From: Myxococcota bacterium
GTDB taxonomy: Bacteria; Myxococcota_A; Polyangia; JAAYKL01
Length of the DNA stretch: 36,951 bases
Direction of reading: 5' to 3'
Assembly (NCBI GenBank): GCA_028278265.1
Contig: JANQET010000370.1
Coordinates: forward strand, 1 to 36,951
The translations under genes were made by a program, and so were the position numbers. How positions within the stretch are numbered: the first letter of the stretch is position 1; each line of letters begins with the position of its first letter. The notes beneath the pieces were generated by a model that saw nothing but the letters and a program-made list of their open reading frames with translations, searched no databases and was not told where the DNA came from. Shown piece by piece: positions 26,638 through 34,875 of this stretch.

Positions 26638-26667
26638 CCTCGCCCGCCCTCCCGCGTCGTTTTTTTC

Positions 26668-27582
26668 TCAACTATTGCAAGCACAAACTCGCCGGAAACC
26701 AGCCATGAAATCGTAAGAGTTGGTCTCGGGCATTGTCCGTAGGTAGCCGTGGCCGTCGGTCTCGGCACAGCCAAACCCCGGTCCGGGACTGGCTCCTCCG
26801 GAGGTCCAAGGGTTGATCGGAATCCCCAACGCAGTCAGCACCTCCTTGCACTGTTCTTCGGATCCTCCAGTTCCGGCGAAATCCCGGGTGGCGACATGGT
26901 AGCCGTCGTGGGGGGCGCAAATCTGATCGCAGGATTGCGCATCCTGTCCCAAATACCAGCAATATCCAGCGTATAGAACACCATCACAGGTCTGAACCCC
27001 CGTATCGGAATCGGTGTCCAGATCCGAGTCGGTTGCCGTGTCCGTGTCGGCGTCTGTATCTGAGTCCGCATCGGTATCTGTATCAGTATCTGTGTCCGTG
27101 TCTGTATCTGTGTCCGCGTCAGTATCTGTGTCCGCGTCAGTATCTGTGTCCGCATCGGTATCCGTATCAGTATCTGTGTCCGTATCCGCGTCCGCGTCTG
27201 TATCTGAGTCCGCATCGGTATCCGTATCAGTATCCGCGTCCGTGTCTGTATCAGAATCCGCATCAGCATCGGTGTCTGTATCAGCATCGGTATCTGCATC
27301 CGAATCGGCGTCGGTGTCCGCGTCGGTATCTGCGTCTGTGTCTGTATCAGCATCGGTATCTGTATCTGCGTCGGCATCGACATCGCTATCGCTGTCCGTG
27401 TCCGCATCCGTATCCGTATCCGTATCTGAATCTCCACCCGCGTCCCCACCGGCATCGGCTTCATCGCCGTCATTCATATTTTCGGGGAGGGGCAGATTTT
27501 CAAATTTGAGCCGGCCGCACCCAAAAGTAGAACCACTCAAAACAATAAAGCAGAGCAGAACACGGATATTCAACCACGACAT
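26668..27582 (-). CDS. Asp-Thr/Asp-Ser-repeat lipoprotein with C-terminal Cys-rich domain
   Basis: 304 residues from the ATG at 27582; the frame reaches 27612, but only 27582 gives a proper signal sequence ([19 protein letters not shown], lipobox TFGC). After a short linker, about 145 residues alternate Asp with Thr, Ser or Ala, an extended and strongly acidic stalk that may bind calcium. The last ~110 residues form a compact domain beginning [20 protein letters not shown] and ending FRRVCACNS, with about nine Cys, of a kind I associate with surface lipoproteins of myxobacteria-like genomes. Function unknown; surface display is inferred. A strong promoter (27592-27620) would start transcription almost at this ATG. 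Confidence 0.8.
   Translation of the reverse strand: MSWLNIRVLLCFIVLSGSTFGCGRLKFENLPLPENMNDGDEADAGGDAGGDSDTDTDTDADTDSDSDVDADADTDTDADTDTDADTDADTDADSDADTDADTDTDADADSDTDTDADTDTDTDADSDTDADADTDTDTDTDTDADTDTDADTDTDADTDTDTDTDTDTDTDADSDTDADTDTATDSDLDTDSDTGVQTCDGVLYAGYCWYLGQDAQSCDQICAPHDGYHVATRDFAGTGGSEEQCKEVLTALGIPINPWTSGGASPGPGFGCAETDGHGYLRTMPETNSYDFMAGFRRVCACNS
27001..27436 (-). repeat. Low-complexity repeat encoding the Asp-Thr/Asp-Ser stalk
   Basis: Imperfect tandem hexamers of the form GAY-(ACN/TCN/GCN) read on the minus strand. Because no frame of this pattern gives stops, long spurious frames also open on the plus strand (Ser-Val repeats). Synonymous variation among units suggests old expansion and selection for protein sequence. 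Confidence 0.85.
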
Positions 27583-27591
27583 AATATTACA

Positions 27592-27620
27592 ATTATAGTA
27601 CATAACTTCCATCTCAACAA
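27592..27620 (-). promoter_or_regulatory. Promoter with perfect -10, giving a near-leaderless transcript
   Basis: On the minus strand TTGTTG (27620-27615), exact 17-nt spacer, TATAAT (27597-27592). The predicted start near 27585 is only about 3 nt before the lipoprotein ATG at 27582, and there is no ribosome binding site between them. Confidence 0.55.
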
Positions 27621-27656
27621 CCGTTCACAAAAAGATGGCGCGCCGGCTGGATGAGA

Positions 27657-27666
27657 TTTACGTAAA
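27657..27666. promoter_or_regulatory. Palindrome TTTACGTAAA upstream of the acetyltransferase gene
   Basis: A perfect 10-bp palindrome 32 nt before the GNAT ATG, inside an 86-nt divergent region. It may be a small operator; a chance palindrome of this length is also possible. Confidence 0.25.
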
Positions 27667-27698
27667 CTACCAGAACAGACTCTGCCAGGAGGTGAAAC

Positions 27699-28268
27699 AT
27701 GGTTCTACAGCTGACCTTCAAGCCCGCAACGGCTGAACAATGGTCCGATTTGGAAATCCTCTTTGGCAAGCGGGGCGCCTGCGGCGGATGCTGGTGTATG
27801 TACTGGCGCCTGACCAACAAGCAATTCGAAGCCCAAAAAGGCGCGGCCAACAAACGGGCGATGAAGCAGATTATCACCGCCGACCAAATGCCCGGTATTC
27901 TCGCCTATCGCGATGATCAACCGGTGGGTTGGTGTGCCATCGCCCCACGGGAGCAGTACGTCAGATTATCCCGGTCGCGAATTCTCAAACCCGTTGACGA
28001 GCGACCCTGTTGGTCGGTGTCCTGCCTGTTCATCGACAAACAACACCGCAAAAAAGGAGTCTCCACTGCATTGCTGCGCGAGGCGGTGTCGTTCGCGGCG
28101 TCGAGGGGGGCCACGGTGGTGGAGGGCTATCCGGTGGAGCCCAAGCCGGACCAGCACATTCCCCCCGCCTTTGCCTGGACCGGAATCCCCGCGGCATTCC
28201 TGAAGGTCGGTTTCAAAGAGGTGGCCCGGCGCTCGGCGACGCGCCCAATCATGCGAATCGAACTCTAA
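27699..28268 (+). CDS. GNAT-family N-acetyltransferase
   Basis: 189 residues with AGGAGG before the ATG. The start has GACGGCWCMYWR, a Cys/Trp-rich segment found in a distinct group of GNAT proteins. The acetyl-CoA-binding motif A appears as VSCLFIDKQHRKKGVSTALL, the R/Q-x-x-G-x-A/S type loop, followed by AVSFAASRGATVVEGYPVEP and a C-terminal FLKVGFKEVAR strand. Soluble cytoplasmic enzyme; the substrate cannot be predicted. The next gene follows after about 32 nt on the same strand. Confidence 0.88.
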   Translation: MVLQLTFKPATAEQWSDLEILFGKRGACGGCWCMYWRLTNKQFEAQKGAANKRAMKQIITADQMPGILAYRDDQPVGWCAIAPREQYVRLSRSRILKPVDERPCWSVSCLFIDKQHRKKGVSTALLREAVSFAASRGATVVEGYPVEPKPDQHIPPAFAWTGIPAAFLKVGFKEVARRSATRPIMRIEL

Positions 28269-28300
28269 GGTGGTTTCGCTCTCACCGACTTCGCGGTAAA

Positions 28301-29743
28301 ATGGAAGGGATGGTGGCCCGCTCGCGCTTGATATCGTTACTCTTTTGCACACTCTGGTGGTCCTGCAACCCATCCCCCCAACCGTCGACCCGCACCCCTC
28401 TCCAGCGTCCGGTCCGGCCCACATCGCCCTTGGCCAAATCACCTGTGAGTGCCGCCGATGCCGGGTCCCCACCCCCTTTCGTCCCCCTCGAATTGGGCAC
28501 GCTCAGTTGGAACGAACAGGCACAACTGCTCTGCGATCGCACCACCCTGGGTTTGGCATTCGCCGAGCGGGGATACACCCCCCCACGGGGTGCGCACGTC
28601 ATCGCCGCCCGGGTGCTGCCGGGCCCGGATCAATCCGCCTACCTCTACTACAGCCTGGGAGACACCGGTTTTGCCTATTCCGTCGATCGGTATTGGCCGG
28701 CTTCAACGATCAAGCTGCTCGCCGCGTTGGCCGCCTTGAACACGATGAGCGAGTACGGTCTCTCAGGGGACGCAACCGTCAGTTTCACCGATGCCCACGG
28801 CAGATACGGCGGTCGAATCGACACACTTTATCGTAATGCGATAATCCGCAGCAACAACTTGGCCTATGACCGGCTGATGTTGATCGCCGGTATCGACGCG
28901 CTCAACGACCGGTTTCTCACCGCGGCCAACGGATTTCCCCGCACCGTTCTTCAACGGGCTTACACCCCCAGTGTCAACAACCACTCCCTGCGCCGATCAC
29001 CGACCATCCGCTACCGGCAGGGGGACAAGGAAGGCGAAATCCTGGCCCGCCAGTCGCATCAGCACTATCGCGACTGCCCCGACGAGGGGAACTGCATCAC
29101 CCTCTTCGAGCTGCTCGAAGGGTTGCGCCGGGTGGTGCTGCACGACGAGATTCCTCAGGCGGATCGTTTTGCCCTGGATCGACGGGATGTCAAACGGCTC
29201 AAGGAGGTGCTTCTCGAGGCGCCGAACAAATTGGAGCCGGGAGTGGCCAAGGCGCTGGGTCATCCCGTATTGGTGTACAACAAAGCCGGCCGGGTACCCG
29301 GGGCTGACTTCAACGACCACGCCCTAATCGTCGATACGGTAACCCGGGATCGGTTTCTCATCGCCCTCTCGATCGCCGATCGACCGGTGAACGACAAAGC
29401 CACCCACATAAAACTGATGAGATTGGCGCGTCGGACGATTGAAGTCCTCGCCCAGCTCCCCACTGACCGCGTCGCCCTTCGACGAAACGGAGGGCTGGAC
29501 ATCACTCTGGACGTTCACCCCGTCACCCCGATCGGTGACCACTACACTGTAAAGGCCACTACGGCGGATAACGAATGGCCAATCCGGCTCTTTCGAAATC
29601 AGCAGCTGATCGGAACTGGGGTAACGGACACCCAACGGCTGATTTTTCCGATTCCCCAAAAAAAATCTGATCTCCTGGTCGCTCAGATCGAACGGGAAGG
29701 GGTCATTGTCGGCTATCGGGCGCTGACCGTCAAAAGCAGATAA
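28301..29743 (+). CDS. Serine beta-lactamase-fold lipoprotein
   Basis: 480 residues from the ATG at 28301 (or 477 from 28310); the longer open frame to 28010 overlaps the GNAT gene and is rejected. Signal sequence and lipobox: SRLISLLFCTLWWSC (Cys22), then a Pro-rich linker. The core has the three motifs of serine beta-lactamases and DD-peptidases: SxxK as STIK (135-138), SxN as SNN (184-186), and the KTG box as KAG (328-330). The C-terminal ~110 residues look like an extra beta-sandwich (ITLDVHPVTPIGDHYTVKA). Class A enzymes normally have KTG or KSG, so KAG hints at peptidoglycan hydrolysis/transpeptidation or another hydrolase role, not resistance. The full Glu166-type omega loop is not obvious. 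Confidence 0.8.
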   Translation: MEGMVARSRLISLLFCTLWWSCNPSPQPSTRTPLQRPVRPTSPLAKSPVSAADAGSPPPFVPLELGTLSWNEQAQLLCDRTTLGLAFAERGYTPPRGAHVIAARVLPGPDQSAYLYYSLGDTGFAYSVDRYWPASTIKLLAALAALNTMSEYGLSGDATVSFTDAHGRYGGRIDTLYRNAIIRSNNLAYDRLMLIAGIDALNDRFLTAANGFPRTVLQRAYTPSVNNHSLRRSPTIRYRQGDKEGEILARQSHQHYRDCPDEGNCITLFELLEGLRRVVLHDEIPQADRFALDRRDVKRLKEVLLEAPNKLEPGVAKALGHPVLVYNKAGRVPGADFNDHALIVDTVTRDRFLIALSIADRPVNDKATHIKLMRLARRTIEVLAQLPTDRVALRRNGGLDITLDVHPVTPIGDHYTVKATTADNEWPIRLFRNQQLIGTGVTDTQRLIFPIPQKKSDLLVAQIEREGVIVGYRALTVKSR

Positions 29744-29934
29744 TTATTAAAAAAAACCACCCACATTGAATTTCACCCGCCACTATAGCCGCGAGGTGAA
29801 ACCGCGATCATCCCGTTCGACTTGGAAATTCACCTTGACTAACAGAGGAAGAACCTCACAAGATTGGTTCAACGAACAACAGAGACGTAATTCTAGGTTG
29901 ACCCCAAAGCAAGAAAGGTATTTGGAGGAAAAAA

Positions 29935-30504
29935 ATGAAGTATTACTGGCTACTCATAGTCGCGCTGGGTGTGGCGCTGACCTTTGGTACAGCAATGTGC
30001 TCGAGCGGCGAATCGGACGATGACGACGACTCATCCGGAGACGCGGATGGTGACAGTGACGGGGATGGAGACGGGGATGGTGACGGCGACTCGGATTCAG
30101 ATAGCGACTCCGATTCAGATAGCGATTCAGATTCAGATAGCGATTCAGATAGCGATTCGGACAGCGATTCGGACAGCGATTCGGATGGGGATGCGGACTG
30201 TCCCTTGAGCAGCGGCTGGCCCTGCAACTGCTCGAAAAATCCCTGTGACGACGGCAGCATTTGCGGTGCTTTCCCGAACGTAAACCTGGATCCTCCGGTC
30301 ATCGGCATGTGCATCAAGGAGTGCTCGGACCACTCGGATTGTACTCACGACTACACGGGCAGCGGAGAGTGCACCCTGGTGCTGACCAAGCAGGATGCGA
30401 CCCATTGCGGTATCGTCTGCCAGAACGATGATGAGTGCCCACCGGATCAGAGCTGCCTGGAAGTTAACTCCGGCTTTTTCCTCTGCCATCCCGGCAGCCT
30501 CTAG
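29935..30504 (+). CDS. Asp-Ser-repeat lipoprotein with Cys-rich C-terminal module
   Basis: 189 residues with TTGGAGGAAAAA before the ATG. Signal MKYYWLLIVALGVALTFGTAMC ends in a plausible lipobox (TAMC). Residues about 23-88 are a stalk of Asp-Gly and then almost pure Asp-Ser dipeptides. The C-terminal ~100 residues hold 14 Cys in units such as C-x5-C, C-x3-C-x5-C and C-x3-C-x5-C-x5-C (CGIVCQNDDECPPDQSC), the same core as in the membrane protein at 10037-10498. No enzymatic motif. Probably a surface-exposed, disulfide-stabilised module held away from the membrane by an acidic arm. Confidence 0.8.
   Translation: MKYYWLLIVALGVALTFGTAMCSSGESDDDDDSSGDADGDSDGDGDGDGDGDSDSDSDSDSDSDSDSDSDSDSDSDSDSDSDSDGDADCPLSSGWPCNCSKNPCDDGSICGAFPNVNLDPPVIGMCIKECSDHSDCTHDYTGSGECTLVLTKQDATHCGIVCQNDDECPPDQSCLEVNSGFFLCHPGSL
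30016..30198 (+). repeat. Low-complexity repeat encoding the Asp-Gly/Asp-Ser stalk
   Basis: Tandem hexamers GAY-GGN, then GAY-TCN and AGCGAY units. Several neighbouring units are identical at the DNA level (GATTCAGATAGC-type 12-mers), suggesting recent slippage compared with the repeat at 27001-27436. Confidence 0.8.
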
Positions 30505-30514
30505 CAGCTGATCA

Positions 30515-31072
30515 CTACAGCTCTCCGGCGACTTTCAGCAGCGTCATCGCATCCGCCCGATCCATCATCGTCTTTCCGACGTACTGCCACCGGATATTGC
30601 CGGTCTGATCGATGATCACCGTTGCCGGCAGCGAGATGTCGTTGTCCTTGTGAATCAGGCCGTAGGCGCCGATCACCTTCAGCTCCGGGTCGGAGAGCAG
30701 GGGGATGACGATCCCCTCCTTTTTGCCAAAAGTGGCCGTATCGTGCGCCGCATCCGCGCTGATCGCGATCAATTGAACGCCGGCCTGCTCGAATTGGTCT
30801 CTCATTTCGTTGAGCTGTCCCAGCTGCTTGCGGCAAAACGGTCACCAATGTCCCCGATAAAAGACCACCACTGTGGGTCCTATTTCCAGCGCTTGTTTCA
30901 ACTCGACCGCCTCGCCGTTTTGATCGGGCAGTGAAAACGGCGGCGCCTGTCGGTCGACCCCCAGGGGAGTCGTCGCAGGCTGCAGCCGGGCGCAGGCACC
31001 GACCGCGAAGACGAAACCGAGCATCAGGGCGATACGGGGGATCGGACCAGAAACAAGTTTGGCACGGTTCAT
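30515..31072 (-). CDS. Peroxiredoxin-like lipoprotein; predicted selenoprotein (in-frame UGA = Sec77)
   Basis: The frame from the ATG at 31072 (AAGGAG before it) reaches TGA at 30844-30842 and then continues in the same frame, with no shift, to the stop at 30515. Read through, it gives 185 residues: a signal and lipobox (FAVGAC, Cys27), APPFSLPDQNG, then VVVFYRGHW-U-PFCRKQLGQL, then the thioredoxin fold (VQLIAISADAA, SLPATVIIDQTGNIRWQYVG). In AhpC/TSA peroxiredoxin-like proteins the residue after GHW is the peroxidatic Cys of a CxxC pair, so UGA falls exactly where Sec would be useful: U77-P-F-C80. UxxC peroxiredoxin-like selenoproteins are known in bacteria. It lies 23 nt downstream of the proline dehydrogenase gene, same strand. 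The alternative, a nonsense mutation, is less likely because all else is intact. Confidence 0.85.
30813..30844 (-). promoter_or_regulatory. UGA codon and bacterial SECIS-like hairpin
   Basis: After the TGA (30844-30842), AGCTG (30825-30821) pairs with CAGCT (30817-30813) around a GGA loop. The loop begins 22 nt after the UGA and starts with GG, as in the loose bacterial SECIS consensus (small loop with G in its first positions, about 16-37 nt downstream). The stem is only 5 bp, so folding support is moderate. Confidence 0.6.
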
Positions 31073-31095
31073 TCTCTCTCCTTCGGGCCTTGGGG

Positions 31096-32010
31096 TCAGG
31101 CCGACAAATCCAACTGCCCCGGACGAAACAGACTCTTGGCGATGGTCCAGGCCATCTTCGGGTTTTCTTCAAATCGTCGCAGGCTGTAAGCGTACCACAT
31201 GCTGCCGTACGGCAGGTAGATTCGAACTTTGTACCCCGCATCCCGTAAGCGCAACAGGGTCGATCGCATCGGCACCCCCAGCAGGGCTTGAAATTCGACC
31301 TGGTGAGGACCGCTACCCACTTGGGCGATCACCTCTTCGGCACGCTCGATCAAATGAATATCGTGGGTGGCGATGCCCACGTAGGCACCGCGGGTCAGCA
31401 AAACCCGCAGCGTCTCGAGATACGCCCGTCGAATCCGCTCATCCCTCTGAAAGGCGACCGCCGCGGATTCGCGATAGATGCCCTTGCACAATCTGACGTT
31501 GGCCTGTCGGGCTCCGAGCCACCGAGCATCATCGGCGGTCCGACGCAACCGGGCCTGCAATACCACCCCGACTCTGGGGTACTGTTCCACCATTCGACGG
31601 TACACTTCGAAGGTGGCATCGGTGACCGACGAATCCTCCATGTCCAATCGTATAAAGAAGCCGCGTGCCGCTCCGGCGTCAACAACCCGGAAGAGCTCAG
31701 CCGCGGTCTGTTCCTGATTCACCCGTAAACCGAGCTGGCTCAGCTTGATTGAAATATTGCGCTCCACCCCCGCACGGGCGATGTCGTCGATCAGCTGCAC
31801 ATAGTCAGTGGCCGCCCGCCGTGCTTGTGCCAGATCAACGGCATCTTCCCCGAGAATGTCGATCGTCGAGGTCAGCCCCTGATCTTGCAGCGCCGAGGCC
31901 ACCTGCAAGGCGGATTGTGTGTTCTCGCCGGCGATATAGCGCATGGCGATCCTTCGCACGAGGGACCTTGGGAAGTAGGGCAATATCTTGGCCATGGCAG
32001 AGTTGAACAT
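31096..32010 (-). CDS. Proline dehydrogenase
   Basis: 304 residues from 32010 (GAAGCGAG close before the ATG; 31995 is an alternative start). An FAD-dependent TIM-barrel enzyme oxidising proline to pyrroline-5-carboxylate and passing electrons to quinone. Features are ISIKLSQLGL, FIRLDMEDSSVTDATFEVYR, VGVVLQARLRRTADDARWL, VRLCKGIYRE, IATHDIHLI, VEFQALLGVPM, and the closing VRIYLPYGSMWYAYSLRRFEENP. It is the short monofunctional form with no P5C dehydrogenase domain fused. It diverges from sdhC and precedes the peroxiredoxin-like gene, which might protect against peroxide formed by flavin oxidation (inference). Confidence 0.93.
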   Translation of the reverse strand: MFNSAMAKILPYFPRSLVRRIAMRYIAGENTQSALQVASALQDQGLTSTIDILGEDAVDLAQARRAATDYVQLIDDIARAGVERNISIKLSQLGLRVNQEQTAAELFRVVDAGAARGFFIRLDMEDSSVTDATFEVYRRMVEQYPRVGVVLQARLRRTADDARWLGARQANVRLCKGIYRESAAVAFQRDERIRRAYLETLRVLLTRGAYVGIATHDIHLIERAEEVIAQVGSGPHQVEFQALLGVPMRSTLLRLRDAGYKVRIYLPYGSMWYAYSLRRFEENPKMAWTIAKSLFRPGQLDLSA

Positions 32011-32078
32011 CTCGCTTCGGGATAATGAGCAAAACCGATGCCAACTGCCGTGCTTCAGCCGTCAAGCTGCCGAGCCCA

Positions 32079-32110
32079 CCCTTGCGGTGTTCCGGACTGT
32101 TTCGCAAGGG
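32079..32110. promoter_or_regulatory. Inverted repeat CCCTTGCG/CGCAAGGG upstream of the sdh promoter
   Basis: Perfect 8-bp arms at 32079-32086 and 32103-32110 with a 16-nt spacer, 17 nt upstream of the sdh -35 box. The TTGCG core recurs as palindrome TTGCGCAA (32136-32143) within the promoter spacer. Probably operator sites for one regulator controlling sdh and perhaps the divergent proline dehydrogenase gene. Confidence 0.45.
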
Positions 32111-32126
32111 GGGAGTGAGACAGATG

Positions 32127-32155
32127 TTGATACACTTGCGCAAAGATCTTATAAC
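32127..32155 (+). promoter_or_regulatory. Sigma-70-type promoter of sdhCAB
   Basis: TTGATA (32127-32132), exact 17-nt spacer, TATAAC (32150-32155). Both boxes are close to consensus. The predicted start near 32162 leaves a leader of about 105 nt to sdhC. The spacer contains the palindrome TTGCGCAA, so a bound repressor would block polymerase. Confidence 0.6.
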
Positions 32156-32267
32156 ACCACCATTCATTCTCTCATCGTCTGTGCTTGCCTGACGCGTGCA
32201 GGGCCGATGGGACTACTTGGCATATGGCTTGCTATTTTTTTGGGCTTTTACCGAAGGAGAGCTGCAT

Positions 32268-32942
32268 ATGACATGGCCGGTGCTGGGGTTTTTCAACACA
32301 TCGACGGGAAAAAAGGTGGGCATGGGGGTTACCGGGTTCGTGGTCGTCGGCTTCGTCATCGCCCATATGGCGGGGAATCTCCAGGTTTTTATGGGTCCGG
32401 AGAAGCTCAACCAATACGCCGCGTTTCTGGTAAGTCTTGGAGGACTGCTCTGGGTATTGCGGGGGATCATTCTGCTCGCCGCCGTGCTGCACGTGATCTT
32501 CGCCACCCAGGTCACCCTGCAGAGCTGGCGCGCGCGTCCAAGCAGCTACGCGGTGTATCGCTACCAGGCGAGCTCTTATGCGGCTCGCACCATGCGCCTG
32601 GGTGGCCCGATGCTGGCCCTGTTTATCATCTACCACCTGCTCCATCTCACCTTCGGTGTGGTGCAGCCTGCCGGCGAGGCGTTTGATCCCCACCACGTCT
32701 ACAACAATGTGGTTTACGGTTTTCAAGTCTGGTGGCTGTCGGCCCTGTACATCGTCGCCATGGGGTTGTTGGCCCTGCACATTTGGCATGGGGTTTCGAG
32801 CATGCTGCAGAGCGTGGGGCTCAACCATCCCAAGTGGAACCCGTGGCGCTTCGGGTTGTCCGCACTGGTCGCCGGGGCAGTCGCCCTGGGCAATATTTCG
32901 ATGCCGCTGGCCGTACTGGCCGGCCTGATCCAGCCCGCCTGA
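32268..32942 (+). CDS. sdhC: Succinate dehydrogenase/fumarate reductase cytochrome b subunit
   Basis: 224 residues from the ATG at 32268 (GAAGGAG before it); the frame runs upstream to 32196 without a ribosome site. Five TM helices with candidate haem ligands in [37 protein letters not shown] and [13 protein letters not shown]. It is the single-subunit, di-haem, five-helix (type B) anchor as in Bacillus and many deltaproteobacteria, so no separate SdhD is expected. It anchors SdhAB and passes electrons to quinone; type B enzymes often use menaquinone. First gene of the operon. Confidence 0.94.
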   Translation: MTWPVLGFFNTSTGKKVGMGVTGFVVVGFVIAHMAGNLQVFMGPEKLNQYAAFLVSLGGLLWVLRGIILLAAVLHVIFATQVTLQSWRARPSSYAVYRYQASSYAARTMRLGGPMLALFIIYHLLHLTFGVVQPAGEAFDPHHVYNNVVYGFQVWWLSALYIVAMGLLALHIWHGVSSMLQSVGLNHPKWNPWRFGLSALVAGAVALGNISMPLAVLAGLIQPA

Positions 32943-32964
32943 TTCGGCGAGGAGAGTGATCACC

Positions 32965-34875
32965 ATGCTCGACGCCAAGATACCCGCTGGGCCCATTGAA
33001 CAAAAATGGGACACCCATAAATTCAAGCTCAAACTGGTCAACCCGGCCAACAAACGCCGGTTTCACATTATCGTCGTCGGTTCAGGGCTCGCCGGTGCCT
33101 CCGCCGCGGCCACTCTCGCCGAGTTGGGCTACGACGTCTCTGTGTTCTGTTACCAGGACAGCCCCCGCCGAGCGCACAGCATCGCCGCCCAAGGGGGCAT
33201 CAACGCGGCGAAGAATTATCAAAATGACGGGGACAGCATCTATCGCCTGTTCTACGACACGGTCAAAGGGGGGGACTACCGCTCCCGCGAGGCCAATGTG
33301 TATCGGTTGGCCCAGGTGTGCAATCAGATTATCGATCACTGCGTGGCCCAGGGAGTGCCCTTTGCCCGGGAGTACGGGGGCATGTTGGCCAACCGCTCCT
33401 TTGGCGGCGCGCAGGTCTCCCGCACGTTCTACGCCCGCGGTCAGACCGGGCAGCAGCTGTTGCTCGGCGCCTACTCCGCGTTGTCGCGTCAAATCGGGTT
33501 GGACAAGGTGAAGATGCACACCCGCCACGAGCTGCTCGAGCTGGTGGTCGTCGACGGCCGGGTTCGGGGCATCACCACCCGGGACATGGTCACCGGCGAG
33601 CTGGGCAGCCACGCGGCCGACGCCGTGGTGTTGGCCACCGGAGGCTACGGCAATGTGTTCTACCTCTCGACCAACGCCAAGGGCTGTAACGTCACCGCGG
33701 CTTTTCGCGCCTATCAAAAAGGGGCCCTGTTCGCCAATCCCTGTTACACCCAAATCCACCCGACCTGTATTCCGGTGACCGGCGAGCACCAGTCCAAGCT
33801 GACCCTGATGAGCGAATCCCTGCGCAACGACGGTCGCATTTGGGTCCCCAAGAACAAAGGGGACACCCGACCCCCGGACCACATCCCCGAAGCGGAGCGG
33901 GACTACTATTTGGAACGCCGGTATCCGGCTTTTGGCAACCTGGTGCCCCGGGACGTGGCCTCGCGGGCGGCCAAGGGGGTATGTGACGAGGGGCGGGGCG
34001 TGGGCCCCGGCGGGTTGGGGGTTTACCTGGATTTTTCCGAGGCGATTGAGCGCCTGGGCAAGGCGGCGATCGCCGAGAAGTACGGCAACCTGTTTCAAAT
34101 GTACGCCAAGATCACCGCCGACGATCCGTATGAAGTGCCGATGCGCATCTTTCCGGCGGTACACTACACCATGGGCGGTCTGTGGGTCGATTACAATTTG
34201 ATGACCACCATCGACGGACTGTTCGCCATCGGCGAAGCGAATTTCTCCGACCACGGGGCCAACCGCTTGGGGGCCAGTGCGCTGATGCAGGGCTTGGCGG
34301 ACGGCTATTTCGTCTTGCCCTACACCATCGGCGACTACCTCGCGCGCAGCGGCAACAACCCGCAGGACACCACCGATGGGGAGTTCCAATCCAGCAGAGA
34401 AGCCGCTTCGGCCCGAATTGCCAAACTGTTGACTATCAAGGGAGAGCGCACCCCGGACGCGTTTCACCGCCAACTGGGCAAACTGCTGTGGGACACCTGC
34501 GGGATGAGCCGCAACGGGCCGGGGCTCGAGACCGCGATGGCCGAAATTCCCAAAATACGGGATGAATTCTGGCAAAATCTCAAGCTCGCGGGCAGCCCCG
34601 ACGGGCTCAATCAAACCCTGGAGAAAGCGGGGCGGGTGGCCGATTTCATCGATTTCGCCGAGCTGATGGTGATCGACGCGCACCACCGGACCGAGTCGTG
34701 CGGGGGGCATTTTCGCGAGGAGAGTCAAACCGAAGAGGGGGAGGCGCTGCGGGACGACGATAAATTTTCGTATGTCGCGGCCTGGGAGCGCTCGGACAAC
34801 CCGGCCCAGCCCACGCTCCACAAGGAGCCCTTGACGTTCGAGCACGTTCTGCCGAGCACGAGGAGTTACAAATAA
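32965..34875 (+). CDS. sdhA: Succinate dehydrogenase/fumarate reductase flavoprotein subunit
   Basis: 636 residues from the ATG at 32965; GAGGAG is about 10 nt upstream, while the in-frame GTG at 32956 is too close to it. FAD-binding motif [19 protein letters not shown], then [17 protein letters not shown] with the His that binds FAD covalently. Active-site regions are [33 protein letters not shown] and [15 protein letters not shown]. It oxidises succinate to fumarate, or the reverse. It follows sdhC after 22 nt, and its TAA overlaps the sdhB ATG by one base (TAATG). Confidence 0.97.
   Translation: MLDAKIPAGPIEQKWDTHKFKLKLVNPANKRRFHIIVVGSGLAGASAAATLAELGYDVSVFCYQDSPRRAHSIAAQGGINAAKNYQNDGDSIYRLFYDTVKGGDYRSREANVYRLAQVCNQIIDHCVAQGVPFAREYGGMLANRSFGGAQVSRTFYARGQTGQQLLLGAYSALSRQIGLDKVKMHTRHELLELVVVDGRVRGITTRDMVTGELGSHAADAVVLATGGYGNVFYLSTNAKGCNVTAAFRAYQKGALFANPCYTQIHPTCIPVTGEHQSKLTLMSESLRNDGRIWVPKNKGDTRPPDHIPEAERDYYLERRYPAFGNLVPRDVASRAAKGVCDEGRGVGPGGLGVYLDFSEAIERLGKAAIAEKYGNLFQMYAKITADDPYEVPMRIFPAVHYTMGGLWVDYNLMTTIDGLFAIGEANFSDHGANRLGASALMQGLADGYFVLPYTIGDYLARSGNNPQDTTDGEFQSSREAASARIAKLLTIKGERTPDAFHRQLGKLLWDTCGMSRNGPGLETAMAEIPKIRDEFWQNLKLAGSPDGLNQTLEKAGRVADFIDFAELMVIDAHHRTESCGGHFREESQTEEGEALRDDDKFSYVAAWERSDNPAQPTLHKEPLTFEHVLPSTRSYK

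Noticed and set aside
26638-26667. Terminator between the DUF2147 and Asp-repeat genes
   Set aside because: There is a T7 run (26659 region) but no stem of useful length before it on either strand.
27014-27598. Long plus-strand frame encoding Ser-Val-Ser-Ala repeats
   Set aside because: It is the antisense of the Asp-repeat stalk; the hexamer pattern has no stops in any frame. The minus frame has signal peptide and Cys-rich head.
28010-28300. N-terminal extension of the beta-lactamase-fold gene
   Set aside because: It lies inside the GNAT gene in another frame and would bury the lipoprotein signal at 28301-28366.
29766-30023. 85-residue frame before the Asp-Ser lipoprotein
   Set aside because: No ribosome site, no recognisable features, and it overlaps the start of a well-supported lipoprotein gene.
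30842-30844. TGA in the peroxiredoxin gene as a pseudogene-making nonsense mutation
   Set aside because: It falls exactly on the peroxidatic Cys codon, no other lesion exists, and a SECIS-like hairpin follows; selenocysteine is the simpler reading.
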